A stretch of 18,152 bases of DNA. Origin: CAYQNU01 sp964419055. Lineage in GTDB: Bacteria; Bacteroidota; Bacteroidia; Flavobacteriales_D; Parvicellaceae. The notes beneath the pieces were generated by a model. The model saw only the letters and a program-made list of their open reading frames with translations, did no database searches and was not told where the DNA came from. A program made the translations under genes and the position numbers. Position 1 is the first letter of the stretch, and each line of letters begins with the position of its first letter. The stretch spans positions 1 to 18,152 of the forward strand of contig CAYQNU010000039.1 in assembly GCA_964419055.1 (NCBI GenBank), read 5' to 3'. Of this stretch, positions 7,656 to 15,455 are shown piece by piece.

Positions 7656-8963
7656 TTACTGCTCAAAGAAATAATCTACTAAATCGTGTAACATTTTAAC
7701 TGTAAAATTATTTGATCCGTCAAAGAAACCATCAATTGCTTCAGATATCTCTTTTGCCGAAATTATACCATTTCCGTCTGAATCGGCTTCTTTAAATTTA
7801 TCGGGTAATCCTCCAGTTGCGCCTTTTGATTTACTTTCAATTTCGTTACTAATTTTCTCTAAAGTTCCAAATGAAGCATTTTCAGAAAACGTTTGATTTC
7901 TAGATTCCACAATTGCTTCTTTTTCTGCGATTCTTTGTGCAATTCTTTCATCTGTTAATTCAAATCCATTTTCATCAACTATTGCCCCTTTAGGTGTACT
8001 AGGTTCTTTGTCTAAATAATCAGCTACTCCATCACCATCTGTATCTGCAGGACAACCTTTATTATCTACTGTAATACCTGTTGGTGTATTTGCACAAAAA
8101 TCATTTACATCTAACACACCATCTGAATCGGAGTCGTTAGAATTAAAAGCATTAAAATCTACATCATCGTATCTATGTTTTTTCTCTTTGTCGGCTTTTT
8201 TGATAACGTAATGCAAAGAGAAACCTCCGTATAAGTATTTATCATTACTATTATTAGCATATATGTTGTCAATCCAATCGGACATTGTAAGATTGTAAGT
8301 CATAAATATTCTTCCTTGAATTCTTGGTGTAAATTTCCATTTTAACCCAAAAGTTAATGGAATGGAAAATGTACTTCTCTTATAATTCTCAACACTGTCG
8401 ACCAATTTAGTTTCATAAGTATAGTCTCTGTAAATTTGAACATTAGTAGTATCTCCGCTTCCCATAGGGGCGCTATTTATTGTTCCATTATCCCAATAAT
8501 TATATTTCACGTTATTTTTATCATACAAATCAGTGTAAGAATCGAACTTTAAAAAATGAAAACCCGCTGAAATATAGGGAGAAAAAGGAGATTTCTTTCT
8601 AATGACTAAATCATTGTCAAGATGAAAAACCACATCTCCTCCAATTTGAAACAATGATGTTTGAAAATTACGATTTAATTCAATAATTTTTGACCTTTCG
8701 CTACTGGCCAAAGTTCCATATAAAACGTTTATCTGTGCCCCAAATACGTTACCAAATCTTCTTTCTAAACTAAAATTGTAGGCCGTTCTTATGTTTGAAA
8801 ATGCTGAAACTTCTGAATTCAATGACAAATCACCCAAAAAAGAGGTAAAACCAGCACCAGCACCGATAGTCAATATATCTGGCATTCCTTCATCTTCGAA
8901 TTGAGCCTTTGTATTGGTTATTGAAACTAATAAAATAGCAAGCAGAATAAAACTTGTTTTCAT
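7656..8963 (-). CDS. Outer-membrane beta-barrel protein with thrombospondin-3 repeats and EF-hand
   Basis: The 435-residue product begins with a signal peptide (1-20, cut probably after TKA). Residues about 30-256 alternate as in an OmpA-type outer-membrane barrel, with aromatic strand ends (GGDVVFHL, YISAGFHFLKF, GGFSLHYVI). Two Asp-rich thrombospondin type 3 repeats follow: DSDSDGVLDVNDFC (277-290) and DTDGDGVADYLDKEP (307-321). These typically link a barrel to a periplasmic OmpA_C domain, but no OmpA_C follows. After a charged helix (about 337-353) the C-terminus holds an EF-hand with calcium ligands D394, D396, N398 and E405, then a second helix ending DYFFEQ. I infer calcium binding in the repeats and EF-hand. 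It is the upstream member of a pair with the SPOR-like gene. Family type is fairly secure; the specific function is unknown. Confidence 0.78.
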   Translation of the reverse strand: MKTSFILLAILLVSITNTKAQFEDEGMPDILTIGAGAGFTSFLGDLSLNSEVSAFSNIRTAYNFSLERRFGNVFGAQINVLYGTLASSERSKIIELNRNFQTSLFQIGGDVVFHLDNDLVIRKKSPFSPYISAGFHFLKFDSYTDLYDKNNVKYNYWDNGTINSAPMGSGDTTNVQIYRDYTYETKLVDSVENYKRSTFSIPLTFGLKWKFTPRIQGRIFMTYNLTMSDWIDNIYANNSNDKYLYGGFSLHYVIKKADKEKKHRYDDVDFNAFNSNDSDSDGVLDVNDFCANTPTGITVDNKGCPADTDGDGVADYLDKEPSTPKGAIVDENGFELTDERIAQRIAEKEAIVESRNQTFSENASFGTLEKISNEIESKSKGATGGLPDKFKEADSDGNGIISAKEISEAIDGFFDGSNNFTVKMLHDLVDYFFEQ

Positions 8964-8984
8964 AAAAGGTAGTAATTAGTTAAA

Positions 8985-9008
8985 GTATCTTTATGGGTAT
9001 AAAGATAC
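8985..9008. promoter_or_regulatory. Perfect 10+10 inverted repeat at promoter of the barrel gene
   Basis: GTATCTTTAT (8985-8994) and ATAAAGATAC (8999-9008) are exact reverse complements around the four bases GGGT. The repeat touches the last base of the predicted -7 box and spans the expected transcript start, 22 bases before the ATG at 8963. This fits an operator or a 5' hairpin. It also lies 41-64 bases past the LOG stop and is followed on the minus strand by a weak T-rich run (TTTAACTAATT), so it could instead terminate the LOG transcript. Confidence 0.6.
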
Positions 9009-9015
9009 AAATGTA
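9008..9015 (-). promoter_or_regulatory. Likely -7 box for the barrel/EF-hand gene
   Basis: The minus strand reads TACATTTG, an exact TAnnTTTG match, which predicts a start near 9001. I see no TTG -33 element at 17-23 bases upstream. The 10+10 palindrome directly abuts the box, which suggests regulated transcription. Confidence 0.5.
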
Positions 9016-9048
9016 AAAACTTTTATTACTTTTTGAAAGAAAATTGAA

Positions 9049-9759
9049 CTAAAAATTAGGAGTTAGCATATATTTCTTATAGAAATCATTAATTGCTTGC
9101 ACCGCTTCATCAGCCGTATCAACAATTTTAATAAGATCAAGGTCACTAGGTGAGATGTTTTGTTCCTTTTCAAGTAGAGTAGTTTTGACCCATTCTATTA
9201 AACCCTTCCAAAATGATGTACCAACTAAAATTATTGGGAATTTACCCGTTTTTTTTGTTTGAATTAAAGTTATTGCTTCAAAAAGTTCATCCAATGTTCC
9301 AAATCCACCGGGAAGCACGATAAATCCTTGGGCATACTTAACAAACATTACCTTTCTGACAAAAAAGTAATCAAAATTAAGCATTTTATCTTTATCAATA
9401 TATGGGTTATAATGTTGTTCGAACGGCAAATCAATGTTTAACCCTACGGAAATACCCTTACCTCGATTAGCCCCTTTATTTCCAGCTTCCATTATTCCTG
9501 GTCCTCCACCTGTAATCACTCCGTATCCATTTTGAGTTAATTTAAACGCTATTTCTTCTGCAAGAATATAATATGGATTATCGGGTTTTGTGCGTGCACT
9601 ACCAAAAATAGATACACAAGGTCCAATTTTTGCCATTCGCTCATAACCTTCAACAAATTCCGACATTATTTTAAATACAGCCCAACTATCATTTGTTTTT
9701 ATTTGATTCCAATCTTTTTGTTCAAATGCTTCTTTAATTCTATCTCTTTCGTTTTCCAT
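9049..9759 (-). CDS. LOG-family (TIGR00730) nucleotide phosphoribohydrolase
   Basis: Proteins of this Rossmann-like family hydrolyse the N-glycosidic bond of nucleoside 5'-monophosphates; the plant and some bacterial members activate cytokinins. Counting from the ATG at 9759 (236 residues), the phosphate-binding GGGPGIME (84-91), Arg135 in VRKVM and the signature PGGFGTLDE (150-158, catalytic Glu158) are intact. The reading frame extends to a start at 9816, but the added 19 residues (MISHLLNQNIF...) are not family-like, and MENERDRIKEAFEQKDW is a better N-terminus. It lies 87 bases downstream of uvrA on the same strand and may belong to the same transcript. The natural substrate in this organism cannot be read from sequence. 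Confidence 0.9.
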   Translation of the reverse strand: MENERDRIKEAFEQKDWNQIKTNDSWAVFKIMSEFVEGYERMAKIGPCVSIFGSARTKPDNPYYILAEEIAFKLTQNGYGVITGGGPGIMEAGNKGANRGKGISVGLNIDLPFEQHYNPYIDKDKMLNFDYFFVRKVMFVKYAQGFIVLPGGFGTLDELFEAITLIQTKKTGKFPIILVGTSFWKGLIEWVKTTLLEKEQNISPSDLDLIKIVDTADEAVQAINDFYKKYMLTPNF

Positions 9760-9846
9760 ACTAAAGTGTATTTTATTAAGGGTAAATATATTTTGATTTA
9801 ATAAATGACTGATCAACGTAAATTGTCTATAAAAGTTACTTAAATT

Positions 9847-12678
9847 TTAGTTCATTTCTTTAATTAGAAATTGAGCTGTATAACTTCTATCGATTTTTAA
9901 GAGTTTTTCGGGAACACCTTCAAAAAGAATTTCTCCTCCACCTCTTCCGCCTTCTGGACCCACATCTATAATATGATCTGCCACTTTAATGATATCCATA
10001 TTGTGTTCAATGACTACAACTGTATTACCATTATCTACTAACTTATTTAAAACATCTAAAAGCATTTTTATATCTTGAAAATGAAGACCTGTAGTCGGCT
10101 CATCCAAAATATAAAAGGTATTTCCCGTTTCTCTTTTAGACAATTCAGTCGCTAACTTAATTCTTTGAGCTTCCCCACCCGATAGGGTTGTAGATGGCTG
10201 ACCTAATTTAATATAACCTAAACCAACCTCGTTTAAGGTTCTCAGTTTCTGCACTATATTAGGTATATGTTCGAAAAAAACACACGCTTCACTTATGGGC
10301 ATTTCTAGAATATCATTTATTGACTTTCCTTTGTAACGTACTTCTAGAGTTTCTCTATTGTATCTCTTACCATTGCACACATCACATGGCACGTAAACAT
10401 CTGGTAAAAAATTCATTTCGATTAATCTTACACCAGCACCCTTACATTCTTCACATCTTCCACCTTTTACATTAAATGAAAAACGACCTGGTTTATACCC
10501 TCTAATTTTAGACTCAGGTAAAATTGTAAAAAGCGCTCTTATATCAGAAAAAACTGCAGTATAAGTTGCTGGATTTGATCTCGGAGTTCTCCCAATTGGA
10601 GACTGATCAATTTCAATTACTTTATCAATATTTTCAAGACCTTTAATTTCTTTGTATTCTAGAGGTTTTTTTATACTTCTATAAAAATGTTGATTTAGAA
10701 TTGGGTAAAGTGTTTCATTAATTAAAGTAGACTTTCCGCTTCCTGAAACACCCGTAACACAGATAAACTTTTCTAAAGGAAATTTCACGGAAACATTTTT
10801 CAAATTATTTCCTTTAGCATTTATTAATTCCAAAAATTTACCATTGCCTTTTCTTCGGGTTTTAGGAATTTCAATTTTTTCAACACCTAAAATATATTTT
10901 GCGGTAGTGGAATTAACATTTACCAAATTTTGAGGCTGCCCTTGTGAAACAATTTGTCCACCATTTATTCCCGCTCCTGGACCAATATCAATCAAATAAT
11001 CTGATTCGAGCATGATATCTCTATCATGTTCCACCACTATAACAGAATTACCACCATCTCTTAATTTTTTGAGTGATTGTATTAATCTATAGTTATCCCT
11101 TTGATGAAGCCCGATAGAAGGTTCATCCAAAATGTATAAAACACCTGTTAACTCAGAGCCTATTTGTGTAGCTAGTCGAATACGCTGAGCCTCTCCTCCC
11201 GACAATGTTTTGGCACTTAAATTTAAGCTTAAATAATCCAGACCTACATTTAATAAAAATGCAATTCTACTATTAATTTCTTTAATTATATCTTTAGCAA
11301 TTGTGAGTTGATTGGCTGTAAAAGTATGCTCAAGGGTTTCAATCCAAGTGTGCAACTCAGCAAGATCCATTCTAACTGTTTCACTAATGTCTTTATTATC
11401 AATTTTAAACATTAACGATTCTTTCCTTAATCGAGAACCATTACAAACCGGACAAGTATTGTAATTTGTAAAACTTTCAGCCCATCTTTGTATTGTTTTT
11501 GAAGTTTCGTCATTTTGATGTCTTAGGACAAAATTAATAACACCTTCAAATGAGGTCACCACTTCGTGAATACCTGATTCGCCCAACACTTTTATCAAAT
11601 CATCAGTACCGAAAAGCACCTTATGTAAAATATCTTTTGATACGTCTTTAACCTTTGATTCAATGGTGTACCCACCACTTTTCAACAAAACTTCTACTTG
11701 TCTAAAAATCCAGTTGTTTTGATAAACACCTAAAGGAGCAATTCCCCCTTTTTTTATACTAATGTTTTCATCTGGAATTATTTTTACCATATCTACTTCA
11801 CTTACAACTCCTAACCCATTGCAGTGATTACAAGCTCCATGAGGTGAATTAAATGAAAAAATATTAGGCTCAGGTTCAGGAAGAGAAAACCCAGAGACAG
11901 GGCACATTAATGACCTACTATAATGCTTGCTTTCATTGGTCTCATAATTCAAAATAGCCATTTCTCCTTTACCCCTTTTCAAAGCTTCAGAAACTGCCTT
12001 ATTTAATCTCGATTGAGACTTATCATCTGCCTGAAGTTTATCAATTACTAATTCAATATCATGTGTTTTGTAACGATCAAGTTTCATAAGCGGAATGATA
12101 TCTCTCAATTCACCATTAATTCTCACTTTTATATACCCTTGTTTTCTACATTTTTCAAATAATTCTTTATAATTTCCCTTTCTGGCTTTGACCAAAGGAG
12201 CTAATATAATAATTCGTTGGTTAGCGTAGTCTTTTTCTATTAAATCCAATATTTCCTTTTCGGAATATTTAATCATTGGTTCACCACTGGTTGGAGAATA
12301 GGCTATGCTAGCTCTTGCGTATAGTAATCTTAAAAAATCATAGATTTCAGTAATGGTACCAACTGTTGAACGCGGGTTTTTACTAACCGTTTTTTGTTCT
12401 ATTGAAATCACTGGACTTAATCCTGTAATTCTATCAACATCGGGGCGTGATAACCCACCTAAAAATTGACGAGCATAAGCAGAAAAAGTCTCGATATATC
12501 TACGTTGACCTTCTGCGAAGATTGTATCAAAAGCTAATGATGATTTACCACTTCCACTTAATCCTGTTATTACTACCAATTTATTCCGAGGTATGGAAAC
12601 ATCAATATTTTTAAGATTGTGGACGCGTGCACCAGAAACCTCAATAAATCCATCCTCTACATCAATTTCCATTGCCAT
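9847..12678 (-). CDS. uvrA: Excinuclease ABC subunit A (UvrA)
   Basis: UvrA is the DNA-binding, damage-sensing ATPase of nucleotide excision repair; it loads UvrB. Both ABC modules are complete: first Walker A GLSGSGKSSLAFDT (near residue 39) with QRRYIETFSAYARQFLG, signature LSGGEAQRIRLA and DEPSIGLHQ; second Walker A GVSGSGKSTL, signature LSGGEAQRIKLA and DEPTTGLH. Zinc-module cysteines are seen in CEECKGAG and PCDVCNGKR and in the interaction-domain CNHCNG, but the first pair there is CPVSG, with Ser for the second Cys. The frame opens at GTG 12696, but ATG at 12678 (943 residues) or 12672 (941 residues) is preferred. Either gives an 11-17-base overlap with the transglycosylase gene, pointing to translational coupling. 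Length is normal for the family. Confidence 0.97.
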   Translation of the reverse strand: MAMEIDVEDGFIEVSGARVHNLKNIDVSIPRNKLVVITGLSGSGKSSLAFDTIFAEGQRRYIETFSAYARQFLGGLSRPDVDRITGLSPVISIEQKTVSKNPRSTVGTITEIYDFLRLLYARASIAYSPTSGEPMIKYSEKEILDLIEKDYANQRIIILAPLVKARKGNYKELFEKCRKQGYIKVRINGELRDIIPLMKLDRYKTHDIELVIDKLQADDKSQSRLNKAVSEALKRGKGEMAILNYETNESKHYSRSLMCPVSGFSLPEPEPNIFSFNSPHGACNHCNGLGVVSEVDMVKIIPDENISIKKGGIAPLGVYQNNWIFRQVEVLLKSGGYTIESKVKDVSKDILHKVLFGTDDLIKVLGESGIHEVVTSFEGVINFVLRHQNDETSKTIQRWAESFTNYNTCPVCNGSRLRKESLMFKIDNKDISETVRMDLAELHTWIETLEHTFTANQLTIAKDIIKEINSRIAFLLNVGLDYLSLNLSAKTLSGGEAQRIRLATQIGSELTGVLYILDEPSIGLHQRDNYRLIQSLKKLRDGGNSVIVVEHDRDIMLESDYLIDIGPGAGINGGQIVSQGQPQNLVNVNSTTAKYILGVEKIEIPKTRRKGNGKFLELINAKGNNLKNVSVKFPLEKFICVTGVSGSGKSTLINETLYPILNQHFYRSIKKPLEYKEIKGLENIDKVIEIDQSPIGRTPRSNPATYTAVFSDIRALFTILPESKIRGYKPGRFSFNVKGGRCEECKGAGVRLIEMNFLPDVYVPCDVCNGKRYNRETLEVRYKGKSINDILEMPISEACVFFEHIPNIVQKLRTLNEVGLGYIKLGQPSTTLSGGEAQRIKLATELSKRETGNTFYILDEPTTGLHFQDIKMLLDVLNKLVDNGNTVVVIEHNMDIIKVADHIIDVGPEGGRGGGEILFEGVPEKLLKIDRSYTAQFLIKEMN

Positions 12679-13657
12679 ATTTGTTATCCGTTTCACCTAC
12701 ATTATTCAATCCTTTATTTGTTTGGGGCAATAAAATTTGATAGGTTTTATTACCTTTAATAATCAACGATTTGCTTATTAACCAAGGATTTAATAATTTG
12801 ATTGTTTTATAATTTGTTTTATTTGTAATGGCAAAATCCACTAGACTTTCAATGGATTCGCTTACCTCAACTATTTTTGTTTCATAAGTTGGGTACAAAT
12901 GTACATCGAGAATAGAAAAACCGTACTCTTTAGGGTTAGAAATAATATATTTTACTGCTATAATTCTGTATACGTAACGGGCTGTCTCAGGATTTAACAA
13001 TAGATCGTAGTAATTGTTCACTTTTTGAGTTTGCAAAGCAGTAAGTAAGCCCGTTTTACCCATATTATACGAAGCTGCCGCTAATGTCCAATTACCATAT
13101 ATATTATAGGCTGATTGTAAATATTCGCAAGCTGCTTGGGTAGACTTTACCAGATGTAAACGTTCGTCAACAAATTCATTCACTTCCAACTTATAATCTG
13201 AAGCCGTTGTAGGCATAAACTGCCAAAAACCCTTTGCTCCAGAGGGTGATGTAACATTTAACAATCCACTTTCAATTACAGCTAAATACTTAAAGTCGTC
13301 AGGAATATTATTTTTTTTTAGGATAGGTTCAATTATCGGAAACCATCTATTGGCTCTTTTAATATAAAAAATCATGTTAGATTGCCAATACACATTGGTA
13401 AGTAATTCTTTATCCAACGCTTCTTTTACTTCAATATTATCAAAAGGTAATTCTTCGCCTGCAAAATTGGCATCTTTTGGCACATCAAAACTCTTGATTG
13501 GAAGTGAACTTTCATTTGTTGGAACAGGCTCCGAAACCGGTGGTGCTTTTGATTTAGAGGAAATATCTGATTTGGTTGCTGAAATTACTCCAATAATGGT
13601 AATACCTATTATTGCACCAGTTATTAAGAGTAAACTATTTCTTAAAGTACTTGTCAT
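12662..13657 (-). CDS. Membrane-anchored lytic murein transglycosylase (MltD-like SLT domain)
   Basis: The enzyme cleaves peptidoglycan glycan strands, forming 1,6-anhydro-muropeptides. The 331-residue product has one N-terminal membrane segment (about 8-26) and a Pro/Ser-rich periplasmic stalk. The SLT fold follows with catalytic Glu129 in YLAVIESGL, then SPSGAKGFWQFMPTTA (137-152), ERLHLVKSTQAACEYL and the AAASYNMG helix (193-200). This arrangement is that of MltD and related family 23 enzymes. The tail, about 258-311, resembles a single LysM-type wall-binding domain (VEVSESIESLVDFA...LLNPWL...YQILLP), though weakly. Its ATG overlaps the stop of the upstream sugar-transferase gene in ATGA, and its own TGA overlaps the start of uvrA. 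Confidence 0.88.
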   Translation of the reverse strand: MTSTLRNSLLLITGAIIGITIIGVISATKSDISSKSKAPPVSEPVPTNESSLPIKSFDVPKDANFAGEELPFDNIEVKEALDKELLTNVYWQSNMIFYIKRANRWFPIIEPILKKNNIPDDFKYLAVIESGLLNVTSPSGAKGFWQFMPTTASDYKLEVNEFVDERLHLVKSTQAACEYLQSAYNIYGNWTLAAASYNMGKTGLLTALQTQKVNNYYDLLLNPETARYVYRIIAVKYIISNPKEYGFSILDVHLYPTYETKIVEVSESIESLVDFAITNKTNYKTIKLLNPWLISKSLIIKGNKTYQILLPQTNKGLNNVGETDNKYGNGN

Positions 13658-14730
13658 CCTCTTCGGTGTTTATTTTTTTGAGAGATGAAATAAAGTGTTG
13701 AGAAAATGAAAATGAATACTCCAATATAAATAAGAGTATGGTACCACAACCATAAATCAATAAACTTAAAAACGGCAAAAGACATAATAGCGGATAATAC
13801 ACTAATACCAATGAAAACAAAGGCAACTTGACTGTCGGTTAGACCCATGTAAGACAAATGATGAGTTGTGTGATCTTTGCCTCCCTTAAATGGAGATTGG
13901 CCGCGTGCTATTCGATTAATGGAAACCGTTGTGGTATCAACAATTGGTAAAATAAAAACTATCAAAACTAAACTAATTTGAAGAAAAACATCAGAAGCTC
14001 CACTGAAAAGGGTAGCGTTCCAAATATATTTCACGCCTAAATAAGCTAAAAACATTCCTAAAAATTGACTACCTGTATCACCCATATACATTTTCGAAGG
14101 ATGCCAATTAAAAAATAAAAATCCAATTAATGAAGCCATGAGTCCCAAACAAGACATAAAATCAAATTGGTTAAAATTACCATTAACAACCATTGAAATT
14201 AAACATGAAACTAATATGCCTGAAGTCACCACAGTGGTAATACCATCCATATTGTCTAACATATTAATTGAATTCATAATGGCAACTACCCACAAAATGG
14301 TCAGAATGTAATTCAGGTAATCATTATTAAAAATTTCAATAAAATTTCCAGAAAAAATAAGTAACAGTCCACAAATTAACTGAACAGCAAATTTGAGAAA
14401 AGGTTTGGTATCATAAGCATCATCGGCCAAACCCATTAAAAAAGCGAGAGTAGTAGCTGCTAACCCTCCCAAAACGGTTGCATCCTGGAGTATTTTTGTT
14501 TCAAAAAACATTGAAAAACAAGCAATTGACAATAAATATGCAATATAAAATGAAATCCCACCCAATGCGGGTTTAGAAACACTACTCCATCTAATGACCG
14601 GCAATTCACGATCTCGAATGCCTAGAGTTGTGGCGAATTTTAGTAAAATAGCGTTGATAAATAAGCTAAACGAAATAATAGAAATAAAAAACACTGAAAA
14701 AACTATAAACATATATTGACTTTGTTCCAT
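13654..14730 (-). CDS. Polyprenyl-phosphate sugar-1-phosphate transferase (WecA/TagO/MraY family)
   Basis: These inner-membrane enzymes transfer a sugar-1-phosphate from a UDP-sugar to undecaprenyl phosphate, starting surface-glycan or wall synthesis. The 358-residue product has about ten hydrophobic segments. Family landmarks are KPALGG (53-58), catalytic-loop LADDAYD (101-107) before the F-K-x-x-x-Q helix, NSINMLDNMDG (153-163), MYMGDTGS (214-221), and the loop GGKDHTTHHL (283-292). The NMLDNMDG and HHL forms fit WecA/TagO rather than MraY, so an O-antigen-type or other polysaccharide substrate is likelier than muramyl-pentapeptide. It follows rfbC by 14 bases and overlaps the transglycosylase by 4 bases, placing it inside a polysaccharide/wall operon. 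I give no gene symbol because the sugar substrate is unknown. Confidence 0.9.
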   Translation of the reverse strand: MEQSQYMFIVFSVFFISIISFSLFINAILLKFATTLGIRDRELPVIRWSSVSKPALGGISFYIAYLLSIACFSMFFETKILQDATVLGGLAATTLAFLMGLADDAYDTKPFLKFAVQLICGLLLIFSGNFIEIFNNDYLNYILTILWVVAIMNSINMLDNMDGITTVVTSGILVSCLISMVVNGNFNQFDFMSCLGLMASLIGFLFFNWHPSKMYMGDTGSQFLGMFLAYLGVKYIWNATLFSGASDVFLQISLVLIVFILPIVDTTTVSINRIARGQSPFKGGKDHTTHHLSYMGLTDSQVAFVFIGISVLSAIMSFAVFKFIDLWLWYHTLIYIGVFIFIFSTLYFISQKNKHRRG

Positions 14731-14744
14731 ATGTATCGATAAGT

Positions 14745-15290
14745 TTAGAAAGGTGAATTAAAGGAATTGAATGCTTTACCTACTTGATCTTTAGATGAAA
14801 TAGTTGGATTTGATGCATTCCAATTAATACCAATTGTGGCATCGTTGTAAAGAATACAATCCTCCAATTCAGGATGATAATAATCTGTACATTTATAACT
14901 AAAAATAGTATTTTTCTCCAAACTTATAAATCCGTGTGCAAAACCTATTGGAATCCAAACCATTAAATGATTTTTTTCAGTTAACTCTACCGCTAAGTGT
15001 TGCCCATAGGTTTCTGAATCCTTTCTAATATCAACAGCTACATCCAATACACTTCCTTTAATCACTCTTACGAGTTTGCCTTGAGCGTGAGGTGGATGCT
15101 GAAAATGTAATCCTCTTAATACGTTTGATTTTGACAAGGATTGATTATCTTGAACAAATTTTTCATCTTTACCTAATAAGCCTTGAAGAGAAGCTTCGTT
15201 AAAGGATTCAAAAAAATAGCCTCTTTCGTCACCAAAAACTTTTGGTTTTATCAACATCAAACCTTTGATATGCGTTTCAATTATTTCCAT
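14745..15290 (-). CDS. rfbC: dTDP-4-dehydrorhamnose 3,5-epimerase (RfbC/RmlC)
   Basis: This cupin enzyme converts dTDP-4-keto-6-deoxyglucose to dTDP-4-keto-rhamnose, the third step of dTDP-L-rhamnose synthesis. The 181-residue length is typical. The sequence shows FGDERGYFFESF (19-30), NVLRGLHFQ (56-64) with catalytic His62, GKLVRVIKGSVLDVAVDIR (71-89) with Lys72, IPIGFAHGF (113-121), Tyr132 in FSYKCTDYYHP and Asp168 in SSKDQ. It is the first gene of the minus-strand run and its ATG lies about 12 bases after the predicted transcript start. The other rhamnose-pathway genes (rfbA, rfbB, rfbD) are not in this window. Confidence 0.93.
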   Translation of the reverse strand: MEIIETHIKGLMLIKPKVFGDERGYFFESFNEASLQGLLGKDEKFVQDNQSLSKSNVLRGLHFQHPPHAQGKLVRVIKGSVLDVAVDIRKDSETYGQHLAVELTEKNHLMVWIPIGFAHGFISLEKNTIFSYKCTDYYHPELEDCILYNDATIGINWNASNPTISSKDQVGKAFNSFNSPF

Positions 15291-15308
15291 TCATTTTATA
15301 GCAGTTTG

Positions 15309-15341
15309 CAAATTTAAACTTTAATTTAGAAGTTGAGTCAA
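15309..15341 (-). promoter_or_regulatory. Promoter of the rfbC-transferase-transglycosylase-uvrA run
   Basis: The minus strand has TTG at 15341-15339, a 22-base spacer and TAAATTTG at 15316-15309, matching both parts of the Bacteroidota promoter (TTG, then TAnnTTTG). It predicts a start near 15303 and a very short leader before the rfbC ATG at 15290. This is the best-formed promoter in the window. Confidence 0.65.
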
Positions 15342-15421
15342 TTTATACAAATTTGGTGAATGATTTTTATATAAACCCAAAAAGAAAATTAATAAATGAT
15401 TATGATTACCAATCAAAAATG

Positions 15422-15429
15422 TAATTTTG
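15422..15429 (+). promoter_or_regulatory. Perfect -7 box upstream of TTG start of hemW
   Basis: TAATTTTG at 15422-15429 matches TAnnTTTG exactly and predicts transcription from about 15436, 20 bases before the TTG codon at 15456. The box lies inside the extra codons that would be translated if hemW began at the ATG at 15396. No TTG -33 element is visible at the right distance. Confidence 0.4.
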
Positions 15430-15455
15430 ATTCATTAATTAATGACTTACTTTCA

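Noticed and set aside
9760..9816. N-terminal extension of the LOG protein
   Set aside because: The extra 19 residues are not family-like and the region resembles AT-rich leader sequence; ATG at 9759 fits better.
11390..12000. Missing second cysteine (CPVSG) in the UvrA interaction-domain zinc site
   Set aside because: I recall the same Cys loss in other Bacteroidota UvrA proteins, and all catalytic motifs are intact, so I do not treat it as a defect.
12679..12696. GTG start for uvrA six codons upstream
   Set aside because: Two ATG codons (12678, 12672) lie just inside and give a more usual N-terminus.
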